From: Ruegeria conchae
Lineage (GTDB): Bacteria > Pseudomonadota > Alphaproteobacteria > Rhodobacterales > Rhodobacteraceae
DNA: 64,000 nucleotides
Assembly: GCF_000192475.1 (NCBI RefSeq)
Contig: NZ_AEYW01000012.1
Location: 246,591 to 310,590 of the forward strand
Direction of reading: 5' to 3'
A model generated the notes under the pieces. That model was not told the origin of the DNA. It did no database searches and saw only the letters and a list, made by a program, of their open reading frames with translations. Within the stretch, counting starts at the first letter, position 1, and each line of letters starts with the position of its first letter. Shown piece after piece: positions 43,948 through 52,070 of this stretch. A program made the position numbers and the translations under genes.

Positions 43948-45225
43948 ATGCCCTCGACCCATCAGCCAAGGATATTCAACACAGTAAATCTTACAGATTT
44001 TGATACAAACGGGCAAACGTCGACAGTCGGCGAGCCCACGGTCTCAAACAACGGAAATCAGATACTGGCCACTGGAAACTGGTACGCCAGCCGGTCTTTG
44101 GATGGTGGCCAAAGCTGGTCGCATATGAGCCCTTTCACCTTGTTTCCGCCAGCAGATGGAGGTTTCTGCTGCGATCAGACCACCATTTATGACCCAAGCC
44201 GGGATTTATTGATCTGGCTGCTTCAATATATCGAACAGAACGGGACCAACACATTACGTGTTGCGGTCAAGCAAGGCCGCACACTTGGAAATGACAACTG
44301 GAACCTCTGGGATTTCACACCGGCGGGAATTGACCCATCGTGGAACGGCGAATGGTTTGACTACAACCATGTCTCTCTTTCAGAAAACTACCTGTATGCG
44401 GGAACCAACGTGTTCTCGGCCAGCAGCAACCTTTTTAGGAGGTGCGTCATATTGCGAATATCGCTGGACGAACTTGCAGCTGCCGCTGGATTATCTTTTG
44501 ACATCTTCGAAACGCAGCACAATTTCTCACTACGTTGTGTTCAGGGCGCGAGCGGTTCGATGTACTTCGCCAGCCACAATTCGAACTCGCAAATCCGTGT
44601 ATTCAGGTGGCCAGAGAACTCACCGGACGTTGAGGAATTCGACATCGATGTCACCCCGTGGTTTGCGGGCAGCTATTCCGCGCCTACAGTTGGAGGCGGC
44701 GACTGGATGTCCAGGACCGATCCACGCATAATGGCCGGTTGGTTAGGGCGAGGCGCGCTGGGGTTCATGTGGACAGCCAACCAACAAGCCAACAGGCCAA
44801 ACCCATTTGTCCGGACCGTGCGCATCGACGAAGCCACAATGTCCCTGATCGACGAGCCTGACATCTGGAATGATCAGATCGCGTTTTCCTATCCCTCGAC
44901 AGCCGTAAATCGGTTCGGCGACGTCGGGCTGTCGATTTTCGCCGGTGGGGGCAATCTGCATCCAAGTCATGTCATTGGTACCTATGACGATATAGATGGA
45001 GTTTGGCGATTGTCCCTCGCGCGGCAAGGAACGCATACGCCGTCCTTGGGCAAATGGGGTGACTACACGAACTGTGCCGAGATTGCAGATGACGGGTTTA
45101 CCTGGCTTGCCGCTGGCTACACGCTGCAAGGTGGGAGCACGCAAAGCGACATCGAACCAACAATGACTTGGTTCTCACAGCAGCGCTATGACGCGCCTCG
45201 ACGTCATCCTCCTGCAATAGTTTAA
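43948..45225 (+). CDS. Sialidase/BNR-like beta-propeller protein, unknown function
   Basis: 425 residues; no signal peptide or membrane segment. An Asp-box-like turn SLDGGQSW (near 51-58) follows ILATGNWYASR, and repeated blocks (EPTVSNNGNQ, DYNHVSLSENYLYAG, GSMYFASHNSNSQIRVF, AVNRFGDVGLSIF, GKWGDYTNCAEIADDG) suggest a six- or seven-bladed propeller. No sialidase catalytic Arg triad was identified. ACGGAGGCTGCC precedes the start. Similar proteins are annotated only as exo-alpha-sialidase-like; substrate and even catalytic status are open. Confidence 0.65.
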   Translation: MPSTHQPRIFNTVNLTDFDTNGQTSTVGEPTVSNNGNQILATGNWYASRSLDGGQSWSHMSPFTLFPPADGGFCCDQTTIYDPSRDLLIWLLQYIEQNGTNTLRVAVKQGRTLGNDNWNLWDFTPAGIDPSWNGEWFDYNHVSLSENYLYAGTNVFSASSNLFRRCVILRISLDELAAAAGLSFDIFETQHNFSLRCVQGASGSMYFASHNSNSQIRVFRWPENSPDVEEFDIDVTPWFAGSYSAPTVGGGDWMSRTDPRIMAGWLGRGALGFMWTANQQANRPNPFVRTVRIDEATMSLIDEPDIWNDQIAFSYPSTAVNRFGDVGLSIFAGGGNLHPSHVIGTYDDIDGVWRLSLARQGTHTPSLGKWGDYTNCAEIADDGFTWLAAGYTLQGGSTQSDIEPTMTWFSQQRYDAPRRHPPAIV

Positions 45226-45260
45226 CCAACTAGATTAGTTTCAAAAGATTGGATCATACC

Positions 45261-45476
45261 ATGCATACAGCGATGAAATCACAAGGAATAAAGTCTTTTT
45301 TGCGCCAGGAAGGACCGTGGTTGTTGAGTGCATTCGTCATAGCCGACTTATTTTATAAATGGGGCTCATTTGCCTTGGAATGTGTTGGTTTCTTACTGAC
45401 ATGGTACGCCCTAAGCTGGATCTCGAGCCTGCTTGTGCGGGTCTTCACGGGTGAAAACTCCGCTCTCGGCGAATAA
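45261..45476 (+). CDS. Small hypothetical membrane protein
   Basis: 71 residues from ATG 45261. A hydrophilic start (MHTAMKSQGIKSFLRQEG) leads into two hydrophobic stretches: PWLLSAFVIADLFYKWG and ECVGFLLTWYALSWISSLL. No clear ribosome site; the gene lies 35 bp after the propeller gene on the same strand. Not recognised. Real but low confidence. Confidence 0.4.
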   Translation: MHTAMKSQGIKSFLRQEGPWLLSAFVIADLFYKWGSFALECVGFLLTWYALSWISSLLVRVFTGENSALGE

Positions 45477-45539
45477 ACTTACCGAACTCCTACACACAGA
45501 CTTCTCGCGATCAGCTTGGGCTTCAATTCAAACAAGCCT

Positions 45540-47015
45540 TCACGTACCCTGCAACTCAGTCACGATGTTGGATAACAGTTCAATTCCTTGCGGGATCAAC
45601 CCCGGTTGGATTGATGAGACACCAACTCGGAAATGATGCTTCCCTTCCGCTGCCTTCGAGAAACACGGTCCAATCGGCTCTACGATAACGCCCCGTCTGA
45701 GTGCTGCATCACAAATTGTCTTAGCCTCGAGTTTTTCATCGGGATCGGCTAGAACGAAAACAGTACCACCGAATTCACCTGCTCTCAGAAAGCTGGGTAA
45801 CCGCTCACGAATCATCGAGTCTGCCAAATGCCAGCGTTGTTCATAGTTCTGCCGCACCCGGCGTAGCAAACCGTCGTAATATCCTAACCTGATGAACGCG
45901 GCGGCAGTATGTTGCAGTATCATGGGTGGGTGGCGCATCATCATGCCCCGGCAATCTCGCGCTGCATCGATAAACTCAGGCGCGGCTGCCAAATACCCCA
46001 GTCGCAAACCCGGCGAGAGCCCCTTGGACAAGCTGCCCAAATAGATCAGGCGGTCGGTATCATCTAGGCTCCGCAGCGGCAGAAGCGGTGAATGACGATA
46101 GTCCACGTCGCATTCGTAGTCATCTTCGACGATGTAAAAGTCATAATCTTCAGCAGCTTGCAACAGTGCTCGCCGACGGCGTTCAGACAACGTGACTGTG
46201 GTTGGGTGTTGACGGTTCGGCGTGATGAACACCAGATCCGCACCGCGCAGGCGCTCGTCAACAATGAGACCTTCCTCATCCACGGGTTGAAAGCTCACCT
46301 TACCGAAATTGGCCTGAAGAATCTTGCGAGCATCCGGATAACCCGGATCTTCCATTACCGCAGTACGTTCACGCCCACCAAAGAGCAGGCTGGTAATAAA
46401 AAGCCCATTCTGTGAACCCAATGTAATCAGTATCGATTCACTGGGCTCGAAAATTCCCCGCCGTGGCAAAATGCGTTGCCTGACCTGTTCGACAAGCTCT
46501 AGGCTGTCATCATAAAGTCCATCTGCAGACCAGATCTTGAGGTCTTTTCGGTTCATTGCCAGCCGGGTGCACTCACGCCAATCCGCAACTGGAAACACAC
46601 CATCATCGATCTGATTACACACAAAGGGATAGGCATATTTATACCAGTCTATTGGGCGCGGGATTGTCTCAATCTCTTCAGTACGACGCAGTTTGTTTAG
46701 TTTCTGGCTAATTGATGTAGCGGGCCTGGTATTCGACCGGCCAATCGCATCACTGTCCGTTCGTATCCCGCGGTCAGAACACACAAAATAACCGGACCGA
46801 GGCCGGGCCTCAATCAGTTGTTCTTCCTCAAGCTTTCGATACGCAGCGACAACCGTATTAATTGAAACATCTAAATCCCGCGCCAGCACGCGGCACGAGG
46901 CAAGTTTCAGCCCGGAAGGCATCAATCCTTCAAATATGAGTCGCGATATCTGCGAGACGATCTGGTCGCGCAATCCGCTGGACTGAGATTTATCAATACT
47001 CAATCGTTGTGTCAT
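45540..47015 (-). CDS. MocR-type regulator (GntR winged helix + aminotransferase-like domain)
   Basis: 491 residues. The GntR winged helix (about 10-75) contains SCRVLARDLDVSINTVVAAYRKLEE (read as LARDLDVSINTV-AYRKLEEE) and the RSGYFV turn. A fold-type I aminotransferase domain (about 130-485) has the PLP lysine in YLGSLSKGLSPGLRLGYL and Asp/Tyr in IVEDDYECDVDYR. GabR, PdxR and TauR have this layout and use PLP as a sensor. It is divergent from the TRAP operon beginning at 47647, its likely target; the TRAP-uspA neighbour recalls taurine TauR loci, but no taurine genes are present. Confidence 0.92.
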   Translation of the reverse strand: MTQRLSIDKSQSSGLRDQIVSQISRLIFEGLMPSGLKLASCRVLARDLDVSINTVVAAYRKLEEEQLIEARPRSGYFVCSDRGIRTDSDAIGRSNTRPATSISQKLNKLRRTEEIETIPRPIDWYKYAYPFVCNQIDDGVFPVADWRECTRLAMNRKDLKIWSADGLYDDSLELVEQVRQRILPRRGIFEPSESILITLGSQNGLFITSLLFGGRERTAVMEDPGYPDARKILQANFGKVSFQPVDEEGLIVDERLRGADLVFITPNRQHPTTVTLSERRRRALLQAAEDYDFYIVEDDYECDVDYRHSPLLPLRSLDDTDRLIYLGSLSKGLSPGLRLGYLAAAPEFIDAARDCRGMMMRHPPMILQHTAAAFIRLGYYDGLLRRVRQNYEQRWHLADSMIRERLPSFLRAGEFGGTVFVLADPDEKLEAKTICDAALRRGVIVEPIGPCFSKAAEGKHHFRVGVSSIQPGLIPQGIELLSNIVTELQGT

Positions 47016-47646
47016 ATCCTACAGGGTCCCAGTCACAGTTTTCGCCGCGCGACTTGCAAACTGTATCCTTGTTTTCAAGTGTTCCTTGCGAAAGGCAAAA
47101 GGCTAGTTATGCCCAATCGTCGCTCCGGAATCGCAGTCGGAAACAGGTGATCTGATTACGAATCGATTGATGATAACTCAAAAAGAAACTTCCACCAACC
47201 TTATGTAATAAAAGCGCTTCTACCGAAACGTGACTTCAATAAGTGTCCGGTAGGTGGGTATGTTCACTCGCCGTCAGTATACGGTCAGATACAAATTGTG
47301 GCGATCATCGAACGCCTCGCGCGATACAATCTGTACCCATTATTACAAGCAACTGTATCTTTCTCAGCGTTACTCCATCGCGTTTGCTGTAGCGATCCGG
47401 AAGGCTCCGCACTGAAACTAGGAGTAGTTCGGATCGTTCGATGCGATAAGGGAGGGAGACCGTTCGCATGGTTTTGCATGAGTGGAATACGCGTCAACAC
47501 TCTGAGATGAGCTTCAGCCAACGACTGTATGGTATACGTCTGAGTTAGTTACCTTTGAACTTTGCCGCCAGAGACAGAGAACATCGAAGTTACACTCGGA
47601 ATTTTTGAGGGAGAACCATATCCATGAAAAACACAGTGAGGTCGGA
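47016..47646. promoter_or_regulatory. Divergent regulatory region with repeated GATACAR motifs
   Basis: 631 bp between the MocR gene and the TRAP operon. The heptamer GATACAA occurs at 47288-47294 and 47323-47329 in direct orientation, 35 bp apart; its complement CTGTATC appears at 47353-47359 and 47061-47067. MocR proteins bind spaced direct repeats, so these are candidate sites. A 9-codon ORF starts at 47624 (see findings). No other gene is supported. Confidence 0.4.
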
Positions 47647-48147
47647 ATGCTGATGCGCGGATTGGAAAAACTGATAAGCGCAATCTCAGAGGTCATGGGC
47701 CGTATCGGTTGGTTCCTGATCCTGTATTGCATGGCATTTGGTGTGTCGGATGTGTTCATGCGCTACGTACTCAACGCACCTTCACAGTGGATTGGAACCA
47801 CTTTGCAGGCAGCAATGGTATTGCTGGCCTGTACCGGAGGCGTTTACGCGCTGCAGCATGACAGCTTTGTCAAACTTGACCTTTTCTACGCAAATGCAAG
47901 CAAGCGATCAAAAGCGATCTTGGACGTCCTGACGGCGCCGATAGCTATTCTGTTTCTGGTCGCCTTGATCTGGAAAGGATACGAGGCCGCGTCATTGTCA
48001 TTGATGCTCAACCAGAAAACTCCGACATCTATCCCGATCCCGATCTATCCAATCAAGTTTGCCATTCCGCTTAGCGGTGTAATGGTACTTTTGGTGGTCT
48101 TGAAACACTTGCTCCGCGATCTGCAAACGATCTTCGGGCGGGGCTAA
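47647..48147 (+). CDS. TRAP transporter small permease (DctQ)
   Basis: 166 residues. ATG 47647 lies five bases after GAGG; ATG 47653 and a TTG at 47605 are alternatives. Four transmembrane segments (about 13-35, 42-65, 85-106, 122-146). DctQ stretches are ILYCMAFGVSDVFMRYVLN and LACTGGVYALQHDSFVKLDL. First gene of the third TRAP operon, which has the less common order Q-P-M. Confidence 0.9.
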   Translation: MLMRGLEKLISAISEVMGRIGWFLILYCMAFGVSDVFMRYVLNAPSQWIGTTLQAAMVLLACTGGVYALQHDSFVKLDLFYANASKRSKAILDVLTAPIAILFLVALIWKGYEAASLSLMLNQKTPTSIPIPIYPIKFAIPLSGVMVLLVVLKHLLRDLQTIFGRG

Positions 48148-48213
48148 GGCCGTTTGTCCGGTTACTCATAATTTCACGAAAACAAACTGATCCACTAACG
48201 AGGAGGAACTAAC

Positions 48214-49263
48214 ATGAAACCAAACAGGTTTATGCACACCACGATGTGGGCGGGCGCCTTTGCGGTGACCGCAAGCATAGCCGTCGCTCAGGACGGGCCG
48301 CCGGATGAAGTCACTGAATGGACTTTCCAGCCCGCATTTGACCAGACCGATGCTGGCTGGGACAACGGCCTGATCCCTTGGGTTGAAGCTGTTGAAAAAG
48401 CGACCGAAGGCACTGTTAAAATCCGCGTTGAGCCCGCCGGAGCACTGGTCAGTGGTGCAGAGGCCTTTGGCGCCGCCGCAGCTGGTTTGACCGACGGCTA
48501 TGCCGGATGGGGCTCGGTCTATGGTGGCGATATGCCCGAAGGCATGCTGGCGTTTGGTATGGCTATGGGCGCCAACAACACCGAAGAAGCCTGGGAAGTG
48601 ATGTGGGGTAACCCTGATTATCGCGTAGGCGACATCGTTCAGGAAGCGGCGCATGCCCGTAACCTGCATTGGGCTGGTTGGACCAACCAGGGCCCGAACG
48701 CGATGTTCACCAAGTTCCGCGTCGAAAAGATGGAAGATCTGGAAGGGCACAAAATGCGTGCCGGTGGTCCTCAGGCCATCTTCCACTCGACCATGGGCGG
48801 TGCGCCGGTATCGATGAATGGTGGCGAAATCTATACTGCCATCAAACTGGGCACGATCGAAGGCACATACTGGGACACTGGCGGCATCGACGACATGTCG
48901 TTCCACGAAGTGATCGATTATGCGATCATGCCCGGCTGGAACCCTGCCCAGCATCAGGAGATCTTTATCAACCTGCAAAGCTGGAATGCCCTGACCGACT
49001 GGCAGCGCGAAAAGATCGATGGCGTCTTTGAAGAAACCTACTTCGAAACCAGCCGCATGCACGCGGAAGGCGTCGAAGAAGCGCTGCAAATTTTGCGTGA
49101 TGCCGGTGGTGAAGTGATCGAGCTGAGCGACGAAGAAGTTGCTCGTATGCGCGAGAAGTCCATTGCGGAAGTGTGGCCGCAGGTTGCAGCTGCTTCGGAT
49201 GGCAACGCCAAAGGCGTCGAAATCTTCAAGAAGTTCCTGGAAGACAAGGCAAACGCGCAATAA
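48214..49263 (+). CDS. TRAP transporter periplasmic binding protein (DctP)
   Basis: 349 residues, start ATG 48214 with AGGAGGAACTAAC upstream. Signal peptide of about 27 residues ending ASIAVA-QD. Family landmarks: FTKFRVEKMEDLEGHKMRAG (about 165-184, with the ligand Arg), GGEIYTAIKLGTIEGTYWDTG near 205-225, and a helical C-terminus. Differs from the other two binding proteins of the window in length and in the Trp-rich WTFQPAFDQTDAGW region. Ligand unknown. A strong hairpin follows the gene. Confidence 0.92.
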   Translation: MKPNRFMHTTMWAGAFAVTASIAVAQDGPPDEVTEWTFQPAFDQTDAGWDNGLIPWVEAVEKATEGTVKIRVEPAGALVSGAEAFGAAAAGLTDGYAGWGSVYGGDMPEGMLAFGMAMGANNTEEAWEVMWGNPDYRVGDIVQEAAHARNLHWAGWTNQGPNAMFTKFRVEKMEDLEGHKMRAGGPQAIFHSTMGGAPVSMNGGEIYTAIKLGTIEGTYWDTGGIDDMSFHEVIDYAIMPGWNPAQHQEIFINLQSWNALTDWQREKIDGVFEETYFETSRMHAEGVEEALQILRDAGGEVIELSDEEVARMREKSIAEVWPQVAAASDGNAKGVEIFKKFLEDKANAQ

Positions 49264-49303
49264 TCCCGCGCCGCGTGAAAACTCACGCATTGCTAGAAAC
49301 GCT

Positions 49304-49332
49304 TCTGCTGGCCCGACTGTCGGGCCAGCAGA
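49304..49332 (+). terminator. Strong intercistronic hairpin between dctP and dctM
   Basis: A perfect 29-base palindrome, TCTGCTGGCCCGAC around one central base, 40 bp after the dctP stop and about 90 bp before dctM. No T-run follows, so it is more likely an RNA-stabilising or partial-attenuation hairpin that lets the binding protein be made in excess over the permease. Confidence 0.7.
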
Positions 49333-49424
49333 TTAGATAGGCGCATGCCAGCGTTCGAAAGATTGCAGGCAAGCAACCTGACATAGACCGCGCGAACGGC
49401 CACTAGGTAAGGAAACTAAAGATC

Positions 49425-50732
49425 ATGAGCCTCGAACTAATTACAGCGCTGTATTTCTTAATACTGTTTGGGATCCTTTTTATGGGCCTGCCGGTTGCGT
49501 TCGGTTTGGGTGGAACGGCGGTGCTGTTTGCCTTGGTTTTTGAACCCCGCGCGCTGCTATCGGTACCAAGTGCCTTCTATTCAACACCCTGGAACTCGGT
49601 TCTGGTCACAGTTCCCCTGTTCCTTTTTATGGGTTCACTCATACGATTTTCTGGGATAGCCGAGACGGCCTATGATGCCGTGTACAAACTGATCGGCCAT
49701 ATTCATGGCGGTCTCGCCATGGGCACGGTACAGGTTTGTACGGTGTTTGCTGCCATCACCGGCATCACACCTCCGGCAACGACCACAATGGGTCAAATCG
49801 CTTACCCGTCAATGATGCGCTATAAATATGATCGCCGTATCGCGATTGGCTGTATCGCGGCTGGCGGTGCGTTGGGCGCGCTGATCCCTCCCAGCGTTCC
49901 CTTCATTTTTTATGGTTTGCTGGCCAAGGTTTCGATCGGTGATCTGTTCATGGCAGGCCTCTTGCCGGGCCTGATGCTGGCGACATTCTATACGATCTAT
50001 ATCGGCGTACGCTGCAAAATTCAGCCTGAACTGGGACCCGCGCTGCCTGCAGATCAGAAATTCACCCGCGCCGAAAAACTGACCGCAGTTCTCAGCATCT
50101 GGCCATTTGCACTGCTGATCATCATCGTTCTGGGTGTCATCTGGGGCGGAATCGCGACCCCTGCCGAAGCTGCGGCGTTTGGTGCAGCAGGTGCGTTTGT
50201 CATCAACCTGATCTACGGAAAGCTGACCTGGGAAGTTTTGAAGGAATCGCTGGTTTCCACTTTGAAACTCAGCGGCATGGGTCTGTGGATCCTGATCGGT
50301 GCAACTGTCTATCTGAATGTGTTCAATACTCTGGGCAGCCAGGACCTTTTGACCAACCTGGTACTTTCCATGCCGGGCGGCAGCACAGGCATCCTGCTGA
50401 TGATGATGCTGATCATCCTCGTTCTGGGTATGGTGATGGACGATTGGGCTATCATCATGCTGTGTACCCCGCTGTTCATTCCAATCATTGATGAGTTGGG
50501 AATCGACAAGCTGTGGTTTGGCGCACTGTTCATCGTGAACATCCAGATCGCCTATCTGACACCTCCGTTTGGTTTCGTGCTGTTCTGGATCAAAGGGGTG
50601 CTACCCAAAGATGTCAGCATGGGCGACGTCTACAACTCGGTTGGCCCGTTTGTTGTGCTGCAGTTTGTTGGTCTGACACTAATCTTCATCTTCCCGCAGA
50701 TCGCAACTTGGCTGCCAAGCATCCTGAAATAA
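49425..50732 (+). CDS. TRAP transporter large permease (DctM)
   Basis: 435 residues, about 12 helices. Landmarks: FLFMGSLIRFSGIAETAYDA near 65-84, AAITGITPPATTTMGQIAYP near 105-124, AAGGALGALIPPSVPFIFYG near 143-162, and QIAYLTPPFGFVLFWIKG near the C-terminus. It completes the third TRAP system; the UspA gene begins 13 bp downstream. Confidence 0.94.
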   Translation: MSLELITALYFLILFGILFMGLPVAFGLGGTAVLFALVFEPRALLSVPSAFYSTPWNSVLVTVPLFLFMGSLIRFSGIAETAYDAVYKLIGHIHGGLAMGTVQVCTVFAAITGITPPATTTMGQIAYPSMMRYKYDRRIAIGCIAAGGALGALIPPSVPFIFYGLLAKVSIGDLFMAGLLPGLMLATFYTIYIGVRCKIQPELGPALPADQKFTRAEKLTAVLSIWPFALLIIIVLGVIWGGIATPAEAAAFGAAGAFVINLIYGKLTWEVLKESLVSTLKLSGMGLWILIGATVYLNVFNTLGSQDLLTNLVLSMPGGSTGILLMMMLIILVLGMVMDDWAIIMLCTPLFIPIIDELGIDKLWFGALFIVNIQIAYLTPPFGFVLFWIKGVLPKDVSMGDVYNSVGPFVVLQFVGLTLIFIFPQIATWLPSILK

Positions 50733-50745
50733 CCCGGAGGTTCCG

Positions 50746-51156
50746 ATGTATAACCATATCCTCGTTCCAGTCGCACCCGATCACATCAACGACTGCTCCT
50801 TGTCTCTGGATGCTGCAAGCCGTCTGCTGGCAGACGGAGGAACCGTATCGGTGCTATCGGTTCTCGAAGAACTTCCTTCGTATATCGGCTCGTACTTTCC
50901 TGCGGAACAGGTTCAGAAAAGCGTTTCAGAGTTTGAAGAAAGACTGGGCACAGCCGTGGAGGCTTCGAACATCAGTACGCATGTCGTGACCGGGCATCCC
51001 ACAAACTCGATCCTCGATTGGGCTGAAAAACACAAAGCGGATTGCATCATCGTGGCGTCGCATCAACCGGGTCTTTCGGACTATCTGATCGGCTCAACGG
51101 CTGCACGTGTTGTCCGGCATGCCCAATGCAGTGTTGTTGTGCTTCGTGGAAAATAG
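50746..51156 (+). CDS. UspA-family universal stress protein, TRAP-associated
   Basis: 136 residues, single Usp domain. N-terminal MYNHILVPVAPDHIN and the ATP-binding C-terminal loop GSTAARVVRHAQCSVVVLRG (G-2x-G-9x-G[S/T]-like) suggest an ATP-binding type. CCGGAGG precedes the start. Co-transcribed with the TRAP permease; in Halomonas the TeaD Usp protein regulates the TeaABC TRAP transporter, and a similar role here is likely. Confidence 0.9.
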   Translation: MYNHILVPVAPDHINDCSLSLDAASRLLADGGTVSVLSVLEELPSYIGSYFPAEQVQKSVSEFEERLGTAVEASNISTHVVTGHPTNSILDWAEKHKADCIIVASHQPGLSDYLIGSTAARVVRHAQCSVVVLRGK

Positions 51157-51226
51157 AACCGAAGACCAATAACCTACCGCTTCTGCAACTAATTGATGGC
51201 TGGCCTATTTGGCCGGCCATTCCTTT

Positions 51227-51526
51227 TCAGAAGCCTTGCATCAGCATATCGACAGCAACGGTAATTTTTTCAAACTCGTCAACGAGATTCCCTACAGGCG
51301 ACTTGAGTACCCCTGTCGGAACAGCGGCCATAAACTGGGTCACCATGACAACCGGCTCATCCATAATCATGAACTCTGGGTTAAGACGGGTTGCAGGTTT
51401 CGGCGCGTACGATTTCGGCAATAGGGGTACGACCACACGTGTGTTCAGATCGCTCAGAAGATCCGATTGGACATCCAACAAGAAGCCATCGCCAGAGGGG
51501 TTGGGAAACACATCGTATTTCGGCAT
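51227..51526 (-). CDS. ccdB: CcdB-family toxin
   Basis: 99 residues, the size of CcdB (101). It starts PKYDVFPNPSG, continues FLLDVQSDLLSDLNTRVVVPL, and ends FEKITVAVDMLMQGF, matching CcdB where the C-terminal Trp-Gly-Ile inhibits DNA gyrase. Here the last residues are GF rather than WGI, so gyrase targeting is not assured. The start overlaps the ccdA stop by one base (TGATG), the usual coupling. Confidence 0.88.
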   Translation of the reverse strand: MPKYDVFPNPSGDGFLLDVQSDLLSDLNTRVVVPLLPKSYAPKPATRLNPEFMIMDEPVVMVTQFMAAVPTGVLKSPVGNLVDEFEKITVAVDMLMQGF

Positions 51527-51756
51527 CAGAACTGACGAAACCGCTCCAGGGGCAATCCGTGCTTTTCAACATAAGAGTTGGAGCTTTGTAGAGCTTCAGC
51601 GTTCTCCGCTTGCCATTGCTCTGCCTTGGCTGCCGCCACGGCTGCACGAACCCCCTCCTCCGCGGCCCGCGAAAGGTTCACTTTCAGTTTTCGGGCCTCG
51701 GCAAGCAAAGCGGGATCGAGCGACAGATTGGTCGGTTTCCGTGTCTGGACATTCAT
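51526..51756 (-). CDS. ccdA: CcdA-family antitoxin
   Basis: 76 residues from ATG 51756 (GAGGTTGGCTAT upstream). The ribbon-helix-helix N-terminus (KPTNLSLDPALLAEARKL) binds the operator; the C-terminal part SSNSYVEKHGLPLERFRQF is the CcdB-binding tail typical of CcdA. It is encoded just upstream of ccdB and represses the pair. Chromosomal copy flanked by ordinary metabolic genes. Confidence 0.9.
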   Translation of the reverse strand: MNVQTRKPTNLSLDPALLAEARKLKVNLSRAAEEGVRAAVAAAKAEQWQAENAEALQSSNSYVEKHGLPLERFRQF

Positions 51757-51937
51757 ATAGCCAACCTCTTCATAAGCAAATTTATCACCACCTACTATGC
51801 GCGTCAAATATGCGTATAAAATCGCGCATCAAACTCAACATCAGACTGAACGATTAGTTGGCAAAAATCGACATGCTGCAGGCTTGAATCTCAGGATTTT
51901 GGTTGTATTTGCGCTCGTGTCACCCTAATCAAAGCCC

Positions 51938-52024
51938 TACCTCGGGGTGCGCGCGATACTGCGCTGAGATGTCCACTGGCAAACCCGTTGAACCTGAACC
52001 GGCTAGAACCGGCGGAGGGAAAGG
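51938..52024 (+). ncRNA. TPP riboswitch (THI element)
   Basis: Consensus elements in order: CTCGGGGTGC (51941-51950), GCTGAGATG (51963-51971), then ACCCGTTGAACCTGAAC (51983-51999) and CCGGCGGAGGGAAAGG (52009-52024). It precedes thiB by about 46 bp and should reduce thiamine import when TPP is present. No terminator follows, so control of translation initiation is likely. Confidence 0.97.
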
Positions 52025-52070
52025 TACAGGTTTTGTCCATCCTTGCCCTCTCGCCGCATTGGAGGATGAT

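Noticed and set aside
48166..49290. 374-codon minus-strand frame opposite the third DctP gene
   Set aside because: Antisense shadow of a well-supported TRAP binding protein; His/Arg/Gly-rich composition typical of reversed coding DNA.
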